Source of the DNA: Cryptomeria japonica
Taxonomy: Eukaryota > Streptophyta > Pinopsida > Cupressales > Cupressaceae
Length of the DNA stretch: 64,000 nt
Assembly (NCBI RefSeq): GCF_030272615.1
Contig: NC_081408.1
Coordinates: 608,934,173-608,998,172, forward strand
Reading direction: 5' to 3'
Below the pieces are notes generated by a model. The model searched no databases. It was not told the origin of the DNA and was given only the letters and a program-made list of their open reading frames with translations. Each line of letters begins with the position of its first letter. Within the stretch, counting starts at the first letter, position 1. A program made the translations under genes and the position numbers. This document shows positions 1 to 10,122 of the stretch, one piece after another.

Positions 1-659
1 TCAATGGGAAGTCTCACTGACTTACAATATGGATTATACAAATCCAATATCTTGTACTGCTTTACAATAGCATCTATAATGCCTAATTTAGTATTGGTTG
101 CTGCTTTGCTTCTTACATAAACCCTTTAACCTATATTTTGCATAATAGGTCTGCCTTAATATTTTTCCCTTTCGCTTACATCACTTTGTTAACTTACTTA
201 CAAAATTTCTACAATGATCTCTTTTATATATAAGAGTCATTTTACAACATGCCAAGTCGGCTTACAAAGTTTTTACAACAAGATATAATATAACAAAATC
301 CTATCGGCCTCTGTGCTAGTATACTTCCTTTCTTTGTGCTAGTGTCGGTGTCCTGAGTGTCGGTGTAGAGTCTGATCATTGATGTCGGTAAACTATATTG
401 TCGGTGTAATGCCTTGCTGGTGCCATAGGATTGTAAGGTTGCCATCAATGACAAAACCTTCAATCACCTACAATGTCTCATTGGAGTGTGCATATGCCAA
501 CACCCGAGACTTTAAGCCAAATTCTGAGGCGGAATTCAAGCTTGTATTATGTTATTTTGATTTCTCCTAAGGACGGCAACCTTGGTGCACTCCTATTAGA
601 AGAGTGTAGTACTTAGTGATTGACTCAAGACCCGAATGGTCCCGATGAGTATAAGTCTC
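1..659. other. No gene recognised
   Basis: No open frame here resembles a known protein. The motif TGTCGGTGT or a close variant occurs four times between 342 and 408, which looks like repeat-derived (possibly LTR) sequence, but I could not define an element. Confidence 0.4.
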
Positions 660-840
660 TGGCCAGAGCACCTCCTATCCCAATTGGATAGATGCCTACC
701 TCGTATGGGTAGATGCCTATCCCATATTGGATAGATGAAATCCCCTGCTCTGTAAGGACAGATGCCTAACCCGTATGGTTAGATGCTCATCCTGGATGGA
801 TGAATACCTAATCCTAATGGATGGATGCCCAGAGTATGCA
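660..840. repeat. Degenerate minisatellite of GGATAGATGCCTA-type units
   Basis: About eight imperfect units of roughly 20-25 bases share a core like GGATAGATGCCTA and a partner such as ATCC, so short inverted pairs (ATCC...GGAT) recur along the block. The copies are diverged and spacing is irregular. No coding potential is visible. Confidence 0.6.
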
Positions 841-930
841 ATTGAATCAAACACAAATGATTAAATTAAACAAAACAAAAAAAAAAATGGTCAAATTTTG
901 TTGGGTTATGCATGGTGGGTTATTACACGG

Positions 931-1660
931 TTCATGCCCACGACGAAGAGAATTAGAATTAGGCTTTGTTGCAACCTTTCATTGAATGCCTCAAATTATT
1001 TTTGCATCAATAGAAAAATCGTTGCCCTTGAAAAACTACTCTGAATACTGAAAATTAGAGAGGTTATTGTAGAGGGGCTTCACATGACTATATAGGTTCA
1101 AATGGATCATTCATAAGTTCCACAAATTTTAAGAAATAGCATGTCAAAGTTTTATATTGTTTTGCACTTAGGGCACTCAAGGGATACCACTACTAGGGCA
1201 TGGCACAAATCATTCAGATGAGTTGGGAGGCAATATAGGAGTATGCATAGGATAAAACCACCTAATTGAAGTGTTGGCACCTTTGGTTCACACCCACAAC
1301 GAACAGAATGAGAATTAGGCTCTGTTGCAACGTTTCATTGAATGCCTATGATGATTTTTGCGCCAACAAAAAAATCACTGCCCTAGGAAAACCGCTTCAA
1401 ATATTGAAAATCAAAGATATGTTATTGTAGAGGGACCTCACATGACCTTGTACGTTCAAACGGATCATTCTCAAGTGCCATGGATTCTGAGAAACAACCT
1501 CTCAAATTTTGACAATTTTTTGCACTCAAGACACTTAAGGGACAATGCTGCTAGGGTATGGCACTGAGCATTCGGCTAAGTTGGGAGGCAAAACAGGAGT
1601 GTCCCTAGGGTAAAAAATCCTAACCGGATGTGTAAGAACTAATGGTTTGTGCCTACGATG
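931..1660. repeat. Tandem repeat, unit about 358 bp, two copies plus start of a third
   Basis: Units begin near 931 and 1287, and a third begins near 1646 but ends after about 17 bases. Both full copies share the landmarks AATTAGGCT, TTTCATTGAATGCCT, TATTGTAGAGGG, GGATCATTC and GTTGGGAGGCAA in the same order. They are heavily diverged, so the duplication is old. The open frame in the second copy has no counterpart in the first and no recognisable product. Confidence 0.75.
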
Positions 1661-4600
1661 ACTTTTTAAATTGTACAATTGCTTGTCCTCTGTCATTACT
1701 AAACATAATTAACCATACTTATTACATCCACATAAACAATGAAACTATTTTGCTCAAATATGTCAAAGTGCATAGGAGATAGCACATGAAATCAAATCCG
1801 ATTTTGTTTACTTGTCATTTTTCATTACTAAGCATCCATGTTATGATTATTAACAATACCAATATGGTCATTAAATTTGTTGAAGTTGCCCAAGGAAACC
1901 AAATTTAACACTTAAGATTTAGATGGAACAAATTATATCAAATCTCAAGATTATATAATATAAAATGCTATTGTTCATTATTTAACCATTGTTCACTATT
2001 ACATTCAAGATTAAAGTTTCAAAGAATGAAGACATGCACATGAGGAAAAAAGTATATTGAATCTCAACTTCTATATATGAGATTCTCAAATAATTGAAAG
2101 TGCATGTCCATATACAAAAATGGAATAAACGCCAACTCAAACAAAGTGTAGGTCCATAAATAAGTGTATCCATATGTAAAATATACATGTTGAATAGCCA
2201 TTTATGTATCCCAAAATGTCTCTATCACATCCTAATCTACTAATGGATCATCAAAATCTATGCTCTTCGAAGCACTCTTTGGCTTTGAAGGATACTGCAC
2301 AAGAAAAATTGAAAACCGCAATTGAGATTAGTTATATTATATAATTTGCTTTCAAAAAATTAACATCAAAATCAATATACATTGAACTATAATTGAACTC
2401 TAAAATTGAATTCTTGATTACCTCAAGTCTATGTCTTCTCCTTGGATGATCGAGAGTACTAGAATATGCATGTGGTAGAGAAGGGATGTTATCGACATTT
2501 TTCGTAGGCAACCTATATATGTTCACAAACATAAAATTGATACAAGTTAGCATACAATTATCGGTGATAGGAACATATTTACTAAACACAAAATAAAATA
2601 AACACATACCTAAGGCATCTCTTATGTTTCTTCTTTAGGTATTGTGGAAGTAGTCAACAAGGATGTGAATCCAACAATTCCCTATACATAAAAATGACAA
2701 GTATGTGAAACTATCAATCTATGTAGACATGTATAGTCATTATAAGTTCTTTAAACTCTTAATTCAATTAAATTTACATTCAATTACCTTTCCCTTGTCG
2801 ATGATTGCACTTCCGGAGTTTGGATTGCATGGCACCTCAATTGCACTAGGTGTGTAAGTTAATATATAATTTAATTAATGATAATTCAAATGTCAAGCAT
2901 GTATACAATAAAAAATGTAAACGACTAAGTGCAAAAATATACACTGTGTGGTTGTGAAGGCCAAATGAAATGACCAAAAGGGTGGCGTCTTGGACCTATG
3001 ATATCTCCTCCTCAGACATGATTTGTTAAATAGATCATGTATATAAACATTAGTAATTAATACTCTCTTATAAATATTAGTTTAAAACAAAATGCACTAT
3101 GAAATTACAAGTCTTACCACTATATTGTCATTGTATGATGAAGGTAACTCCTCGTTTGTAGCATGCAAGGAATCCCCAGGGTGTGGTCCAGTCCATGTCA
3201 TCTCATCTGGTGCACCGGCCATATCATGGATCTCGTAATCAGATGTGTCAATTGGATGATCAACAGGTTGTCCAAGAGGACCTAAGCATGTGTGATTGCA
3301 CATAGTGCAAATATGCAGCACACAAATATGTGGATGGGAGAAGGATGTGTCAAAACCACCCGGTCCACTACTAGCATCAAGTTCATGTGGCTAAGCTAGT
3401 GTCACAGCCAACCTAAAGGCCACTCAAAGAGTGAATAGACAATATAGTATGTGACACTACCTCTGCAATAATATCTGGAGGTTGTATTGGAGGTGGGGGA
3501 GCAATGAGAGGAGGGGGAACATATGGGCCTTGTACTGCTCAAACTTCCTCAAGTCTATCCTAGGGCATACCTCCCCCCGTGCCCTGGGAATTATGTCTGA
3601 TGTCAAAGTAGTTGACATGCTTGCCTAAAACAAACTTGGCATATAATTTCTTAATAAAGTAAAATAGCACATCGAGATTGTTGCTGGGTGGTCTATCAAA
3701 ACCATCAACCAACGATCCCAAAATTTATCTCGCATAGCAAGGTAAAAGCACAATGTTGTGACACTTTTATAAAGGCATTGACCAATAGAACTAAAACTAT
3801 TTAACTTCAACCGCAGAAAAGTGACATTTCTAAATTAAATTTTGAAATGATGTAAACTGACCAAATGTAGAAATATTAATGAAATTTATGTTTGTTATTT
3901 TTTAAATTGTTTAGGAAAAAAATTGTTAGATTTTTTATAATTTCAAAGATAGATTTTTCATTGCTGAAAAATGTTAAAAATCAGGGGTTCTAGTCGGTGC
4001 CACACAAGAAATTGAAAATGGACTAATTTTTTTTTTCCAAGTAGAGAACATATATATGCAGTGTTAAATAAATTAAAAAAATTGATGTACATTTTTCTCG
4101 TTATAATATTTTGAAGTCCAACATAGCTAAATTTGACAGTTTTTGGTCGGCGCCACCTCTTGACTAGTAAATTTATCATTAACCAAAAACAAAAAAAATA
4201 CCCTTTTCAAGAAGATTCTCTCACCTAGTGAAAAAAAAATTAATTTTTTTTAATTTTATTCAATATTTATTTTTTAATTTCGAATCAACCTCTTTTTTAA
4301 CTTTAAAAAGATACTCGCTATGTTTAATTAATAAAAAATATTCAAAATTATCAAAATAGTAAAAAATAATTATATGAACGGATTTGTGACTTTGAGATCT
4401 GCAAAAGGGTATTGTTGGTTTTTTGAAAAAAAAAAAATCAAATCGATGAAAAATTAGCCAGAAGTTGAATTTGACAAAAATGCACAAAAAGTGGCCTTTT
4501 TGGTGCCACATGGCAGGCCACATAGGATAGTTCAGCCAAACTTAGTTTCAATATTTCAAAAAAAAATGATTTTTTTATGGTGGCTTTTCAACTAAGGGAG

Positions 4601-5440
4601 TTCGCTCGAACTCCTAGTGCCATTTCCGCACCACGGAGGCGCCACACAACCGAGGAGTAGTCCGGTTGAACTGAGTTTGGTCGGACTCATTTTGGTTGGA
4701 CTACCCTTCGTTGGCCCAAAGTGTGACACAGCTACATGCTTTTCCCTACAATCATCTTAACACCATTTTATGGAAAGTTTTGGTTTTTTAACATCTATGG
4801 GTTGTCCAATGTGGATATTAACAAATAGGACAACTATTTCGGCTTTAGGTATTTCGAGGTTCTTCACCTTGCCATAGTACAAGCCATCTGCATATCATTC
4901 CTCATGGCATTGTGCTCAGCAATGATAGTTTCTACATTAGAGATTATTGACTTTAATGCAGCTAACATCGACAATAAGTGAGGGACTGTACTATATAGGC
5001 ATTAGCAATGCCCCTCAACTGATCCAAAGTTTGAACAATTAATTCATGAATTGAGAGGGGGGTTAGTACCAAAGGGTTCGGTAGTTGTGGTTGTCATGGA
5101 TTCTCATTGTCCTCAGCCATATTACCTCATTGAAGTTGAAAATTTATATTTAACTAAGATATTTTAAACAACAAAGTGTATTTCAAATAAAAAACCTAAT
5201 TTATAACTAAAAAATCAAAAAATAAATTAAAAAATGCAAATGAATGATAAAAAAGAAGGAAATCGAAAAAAAAAATTATATCTGGTGCTTGGATTTGATG
5301 AAAAATTGTCAAAGAAATCGAATATTGGATATATTTGGATATTGGATCACTACAAGCTCCAAAACCATGGGTAAAAATGACCCACGGGTGGGCACAGTCT
5401 AGGTATATAAAATACCCACAGGTATCGGATATCCAATAAC
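1661..5440. other. Mostly AT-rich DNA; no identifiable gene
   Basis: This stretch holds only short frames. Minus-strand frames around 3.1-3.8 kb and one starting MAEDNENP near 5.1 kb, broken by stops, may be remnants of a transposon protein, but I recognise no domain. Between 3.99 and 4.65 kb a GGCGCCAC-like motif recurs four times. Nothing else can be supported. Confidence 0.35.
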
Positions 5441-5640
5441 TTTTTTAGGTTTTCCATAATATATATTTAATATATTATTAATATATAATATATTATTATA
5501 TATTAATATTATAATTATTATTTAATATATTATTAATATAAAATATATCATATATTATATAATATAGATCGTATATTAAATATTATATAATATAGATCGT
5601 ATATTAAATATTATATAATATAGATCATATATTATATAAC
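5441..5640. repeat. AT-only block ending in a 28-bp tandem repeat
   Basis: Almost pure A/T sequence rich in TATATTA. At its right end AATATAGATC recurs at 5561, 5589 and 5617, giving a 28-bp period over about 2.7 copies. The SINE at 5652 follows directly. Confidence 0.8.
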
Positions 5641-5651
5641 ATATATGATTG

Positions 5652-5930
5652 ATAACTGGGATGACCCCACAACGTAGTGGTTAGATACAAGCCTCCTACA
5701 TGGGAGGTCTTGGGTTCGAGTTTTCTCAAGGCCCATGTGCCCCACACATAGGCAATGGAGAGATAAGGTGATGCTTGGGCATGGAAGACAGGATGACACA
5801 AGGAGATATAAGGGTGTTTGTGTCAAACAAATATGAGGATGAGGACCCTCAAAAATGTGGTCCCATTGGTTTATAGCTCCAGTCAAAAGTGGTTCAGCTT
5901 CGGCCCATTACCAAGCAAAAATATATATAA
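5652..5930 (+). mobile_element. tRNA-derived SINE, long form, with TSD
   Basis: This is a short retroposon of the kind transcribed by RNA polymerase III and mobilised by LINE proteins. The 5' part is tRNA-like: an A-box-like stretch around CGTAGTGGTTAGA near 5670 and a B box GGTTCGAGTTT at 5713-5723. The 3' part contains CATTGGTTTATAGCTC and ends in a short A/T-rich tail. An 11-bp direct repeat, ATATATGATTG, flanks it at 5641-5651 and 5931-5941, which fits a target-site duplication. A shorter relative with the same 3' motif lies at 9989-10104. The local sequence is AT-rich, so the TSD could be partly fortuitous, but the paired evidence is good. Confidence 0.75.
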
Positions 5931-5941
5931 ATATATGATTG

Positions 5942-7103
5942 CTAATATCGAATATCTGATATTATCGGATATCCGATATTTTTTCATGATATTCATTATT
6001 TTTTTGCTTTTTTCATGGCTGCATGTACTGACATCCAAATCAACATATATTTTTCATGTTTTTGGGCAAATGGAAAAGGCATTTTTTTCATATCGCCACT
6101 TTTTGGCCCCTTGGGATCCTACACATACCCATACACAAGGATTTCTGATAAGGGACACATTCGCTTCCTACCATATGTAACAACATCTAGGAGGCTTTCT
6201 CCCTCACTACTTAACTTGATCCATATTGATTCAATTATTGACTCATACAACTAACACTTATGCAACATGTGCTAATTACTATTTAACTAAAGGGTTCTAC
6301 AATCAATCATCCCAACTCAGCAAAGTGAACTCAAGGCCCTAATGTTGAACCTAGAGCTCTTATACTAGAAGTAAGGTTCCCAACCCTTTAACTATATCTC
6401 AAACATAAATAATAACTCAATTTCACATAAATATAGAAACAGAATGAAACACCTTCAATGAAAACATGTGGCTTTGGCCAAAACACTTAAATGAATATAC
6501 CGATAGATCTCGAAAAGAGATCAAGCTTCTTTTTTAGCTCATATTCAACACTCATCTTAAAAGATAAACCCAAAACACACATAGAAAAGTAAACTAATTT
6601 CCTTAACAAAATCAAATTCAAGCATAACATGCATAAGCCAAATCATAAAAATACTCCTATTCTATTCATGCAAAAGATAAACAACATGATATTTAATGCA
6701 TTTCAGTTCAGCCATGATTATGTAAATGCATTATTCTTTACATCCAAAAAATGATAATTTCATGATACCTTAAAGTAAAGAAGATCTCTTCTAATAAACT
6801 TACTATATAGAAATTATGATCCACAATTACTTTAATATCAATTTCTATCATTACAAAAATAAGAAATAATTTAAATAATCATATGAATAATAATTTTCTT
6901 TATAATTTTCTTAAAAAAGACAAACTTTTATATTTTTTAACTTATTTTGATATATCTTCTAATCATAATAATAGTATAGTCTAAAGAATCAATATTACTT
7001 CTTTAAATAAGAAACCCTTACTAAAAGAGAGAGTGACCCTTTAACTCTTACTAAGACCATTTATACTCTTACATATAAACCTGTATTCCATAGAAGAATA
7101 AAC
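5942..7103. other. AT-rich DNA; no gene recognised
   Basis: Contains a short palindromic cluster of ATCGGATATCCGAT type near 5960-5980 and otherwise plain AT-rich sequence. No protein, RNA or complete repeat can be supported. Confidence 0.4.
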
Positions 7104-7120
7104 TTTACAGTTATTATCAA

Positions 7121-8712
7121 AAAAATGTTGTGAAACGGCGCGATGGAAAGTTTGAAACAGTTCGCGCATGATTCTCCCGCCTGTTCCCCTACAGGCCCCC
7201 ATGCTGGTGATCGCCCCGCTAGTTCGGATAGGGATGTTGGTCCCTCATGGGTGTTTGTGGCCATTGGGGGCCCTCACCATGAAGTTGAACGTTGTTTTGC
7301 TAGGGTTCCTTCTTCATGCAGAGGGGTTGGGAGAGGGCTTGTCCATGTCTCTTGTGTCACTTCTGTTAGCATGGATAAGGAGTCTGAACAGTAAATTGTG
7401 AATAACGTGAAGGTCTTCACGGAACATAGTGTTATCTGTAGATTGAAGGGTATCTAGCCAAGCCTCCCGAAGTTGCACAACTGGATTTCCCAGAACTAGG
7501 ATCCCCTCATTTCTGGTATAGTTCACATTTTCCTTATGGCTAAAGTTTTATTTGTTGCTAAATTTGAGGATGCTAATGACAGAAGAAAAATCCTATGTGA
7601 ATTTTTTTTCTATGAGAAAGATAATATGCCGTTGTTGGCCAAACCTTGGTACTCTGATTTCCCCCTTTCAGAGACATTCAACAAACTTCCGATCTGGATT
7701 AAGCTCCCTTACCTTCCTTTACACTTGTGGGTTGATTCTCTCTTTGAGGATATTGGTGATGTTATCAGGACCTTCATTATGGTGGATAATGAATCCTATG
7801 GGCTTTATCGTACTATCTTTGCTCGCATTTTGGTTGAGCTAGATGTTTCTAAGGGTCTTCCAACAGAAATTGTTATCAACTCCTCTTTTGGCAGCTAGGT
7901 CTAGACCTTGGATTATGAGGGTATTCTATTCCGGTGTCGTAGATGTTTCAAAACTAATCATGCGGAAGGGAATTGTGGGATTGAGAAGAAAAATTCTTTG
8001 GCTTCTTGGTGGTCAGGGGCCTCTCACCAACATTATACAGTTAGGAAATCTCCTAGTGATGTTGGGGTTTCTACTTTGGTTGGATCAAACTCTTTGGTGA
8101 CAATGAAAGATTCTTTGGTTGTAACTAAGGATGCTTCTATGATTCATGTTGTTGTGATACCAAATGTTGTTGTCCCTTCTATTGAAAACGGATTGTTGCC
8201 TCTTACCCCACCGGGTTCTTCGTGCATTGATAGAACTTTTGTCGCTCCTGTTAGTGGTGATCCTATGTTCGCAACAATGGTACCTCTTACCTCGCTGACT
8301 GCTTCAAAGGGTGTTGGCACAACTTCTACTGGTTGTGTCTCTATGCCCACAATGGTTGTTGCTCCCTCTTCTGGCACCCTTTTTTCCACTCCGGAAAGAT
8401 CGATGTTGGGCCCTTCGGATTAGTATGTTGCAGCAACTAAAGTTGAAGATGGTTGGATTACTATTAAGGGAAAGAATTCAAAGACGTCCAAGCCCTCTTT
8501 TGATATGACTCTTTGTTCCCACAAGGCCAAATGAGGGCCTTTGTAGTTGGTTGTTTGGGTTGGTTTTACTGGTCATGTTGTCTTTTGGGGCAGTCCTTGT
8601 CTTTGTTTTTGGTTGTTCTATCTAGCTGGGCTTTCAAAGCTTTATCTTTCTTTTAATCTGATGTAAAGGATTTCGGGGCCCCTTCAAAACTTGTTTTCAC
8701 TTAATCAAAAAA
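7121..8712 (+). mobile_element. ORF1-only LINE copy (non-autonomous) with 17-bp TSD
   Basis: A complete retroposed unit is bounded by an exact 17-bp direct repeat, TTTACAGTTATTATCAA, at 7104-7120 and 8713-8729. It has about 20 bases of leader, one LINE ORF1 frame (7143-8534), a roughly 170-base trailer and a six-A tail. No endonuclease or reverse transcriptase sequence is present: the trailer follows ORF1 directly. Ordinary truncated LINE copies lose the 5' end and so lose ORF1 first. This copy kept ORF1 and the 3' end but lacks ORF2, so it resembles in layout the mammalian half-L1 (HAL1) elements. The layout is seen in the sequence; the comparison is inference. Confidence 0.85.
7143..8534 (+). 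pseudogene. LINE ORF1 (DUF4283 plus CCHC knuckle), inactivated by stops
   Basis: ORF1 of plant L1-type LINEs encodes an RNA-binding protein that packages the element RNA. One frame of 464 codons runs from ATG 7143 to TGA 8532-8534 with no frameshift. It is interrupted by stops at 7392, 7455, 7497, 7896, 7902 and 8421, several where Trp or Gln would be expected. The middle part (about codons 105-250) reads like DUF4283, with LPIWIKLPYLPLHLW visible. A zinc knuckle follows, CRRCFKTNHAEGNC, matching CX2CX4HX4C. The C-terminal part is rich in Ser, Thr, Pro and Val and ends near the motif DGWITIKGK. Only point nonsense changes have accumulated. Confidence 0.85.
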
Positions 8713-8729
8713 TTTACAGTTATTATCAA

Positions 8730-9240
8730 TGTCGATATAGTAATATGAAAAAAAAAATTGAGAGAAGACTATATCCTTATATATAGCCCGTAGTCGATAG
8801 GCTTAATTTAATCTTCCTCGCATAGAATGAATAGTTAAAAATGAAGAGAAATTTGATAAATCATCTTGATTGCAAACATGCACAAAAACTATTCAAGTTT
8901 GAATTGCACTATTGCTTTTGGAGAGTTTTCTCATTGTGAAGGAATACAAGGTAAAGGCATTGGTTTCAGCATGTTATTTTTGGGTCAATGTTAAGGTGTA
9001 ACTGCAAGAAGTAAATTAGCAATTAAATTAGTTTTTACTCGTATTTAATGCAAACTGTATTACTTTTAATAGTTAAGAATTCTTGTTTTTAATTTTGTCA
9101 TAAACTAGCACTTGCATTCAAATGAGGTGCAATGATTATGTCATAGTAAGATATGTTTGGGAAAATATATTGTAAAATTAATTGTGATTTTTTATATTTG
9201 AAAAAGTTAACGCAATGAATATAAAAAGATAATAATAATG
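8730..9240. other. Intergenic, nothing recognised
   Basis: AT-rich sequence between the LINE copy and the solo LTR. I see no frame, RNA or repeat that can be supported. Confidence 0.4.
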
Positions 9241-9245
9241 AACCT

Positions 9246-9722
9246 TGTGAGATTTTGCCAAGATCAAGAGCTCAATGAAAAGTACAAAAGAGAGACAAAA
9301 TATAGGACGAGAATAAATTGTATTCTCATCAATAGATAAATGATCAATAGTTGTTCATACAATGTAGATGAGCATGCATATATAGGCAAGGCTATATGGA
9401 TATGTGAGCACAAAAATATGACACGTGGCTCAATAAGAAACAAGGGTAGGTAGGAAATAGGTGTGGTAGGTAGGAGAAACAATAAAATATTCCACATGAG
9501 GTGGATCACCCACCGAAGGTGGAATTATCACTCCACAATAAGTGGATATGATAAAGTAGTAACAAGATCAACACCATAAAAGGTGGAAATTCTCCTACAC
9601 ACTATCCCAATGTGGCACAAACACCCAAGTGTCTCATACCCAAACTACTATGAAATGCATTTCCTAAGTAAACTTAAGTAAGGTGTAATAATATCCAAGA
9701 TGAATAATTATTTACACCAACA
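9246..9722 (-). mobile_element. Solo LTR, 477 bp, minus orientation, TSD AACCT
   Basis: Read on the minus strand the unit starts TGTTGGTG and ends CTCACA, the TG...CA ends of an LTR. The 5-bp repeat AACCT flanks it exactly at 9241-9245 and 9723-9727. A TATA-like CCTATATATGC lies on the minus strand near 9376-9386, in a sensible promoter position. There is no internal region or second LTR, so this is a solo LTR, the usual product of recombination between the two LTRs of one element. Four short hairpins of CCAC...GTGG type lie at 9491-9587. The family is not identified. Confidence 0.9.
9376..9386 (-). promoter_or_regulatory. Putative TATA box of the solo LTR
   Basis: CCTATATATGC on the minus strand, inside the LTR at 9246-9722 and downstream of its TG end. 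Position and composition fit an RNA polymerase II core promoter; no expression evidence is available. Confidence 0.45.
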
Positions 9723-9988
9723 AACCTTTATTTCACTTTTCTCATTTAATTTCTCTACTAAGAACAAAAATTCTATATATGATAATGTTATATATTCAAA
9801 CTTTAAAAACCTCTAGACATAAAACATGAATATACTAAAGTAGCATTATTTATACTATACAGGTTTTTAGTACTACATATAAATTTAAATTAATGTTTAC
9901 AATATACATTAAATATTGATTTGTGTATGTACATTTTGATTTTTTTAATTGTTCTTTAATAATATAAATCATTATTTGGTTTATTATG

Positions 9989-10104
9989 ATGCCAATAGTG
10001 GCATGTTGTGATGGTTAAGTTGTTGTGTCATTGTTCTTGCCATCAAGGTTCAAGCCCCATTGGTTCATAGCTCTGGGTTAAAAGCGTTTACCCCTTATAA
10101 AAAA
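9989..10104 (+). mobile_element. Short-form SINE related to the 5652-5930 copy
   Basis: A B box of GGTTCAAGCCC type lies near 10047, after an A-box-like TGTGATGGTTAAG near 10007. The 3' segment CATTGGTTCATAGCTC matches the same position in the longer SINE at 5652. About 160 bases between the B box and the shared 3' segment are missing. Imperfect direct repeats of about 18 bases, CATTATTT..TTATTATG, flank it at 9970-9988 and 10105-10122. The shared 3' end is the best evidence of one family with a long and a short form. Confidence 0.65.
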
Positions 10105-10122
10105 CATTATTTATTTATTATG

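Noticed and set aside
1358-1567. 69-codon protein gene
   Set aside because: It lies in one copy of a tandem repeat and is not open in the other copy.
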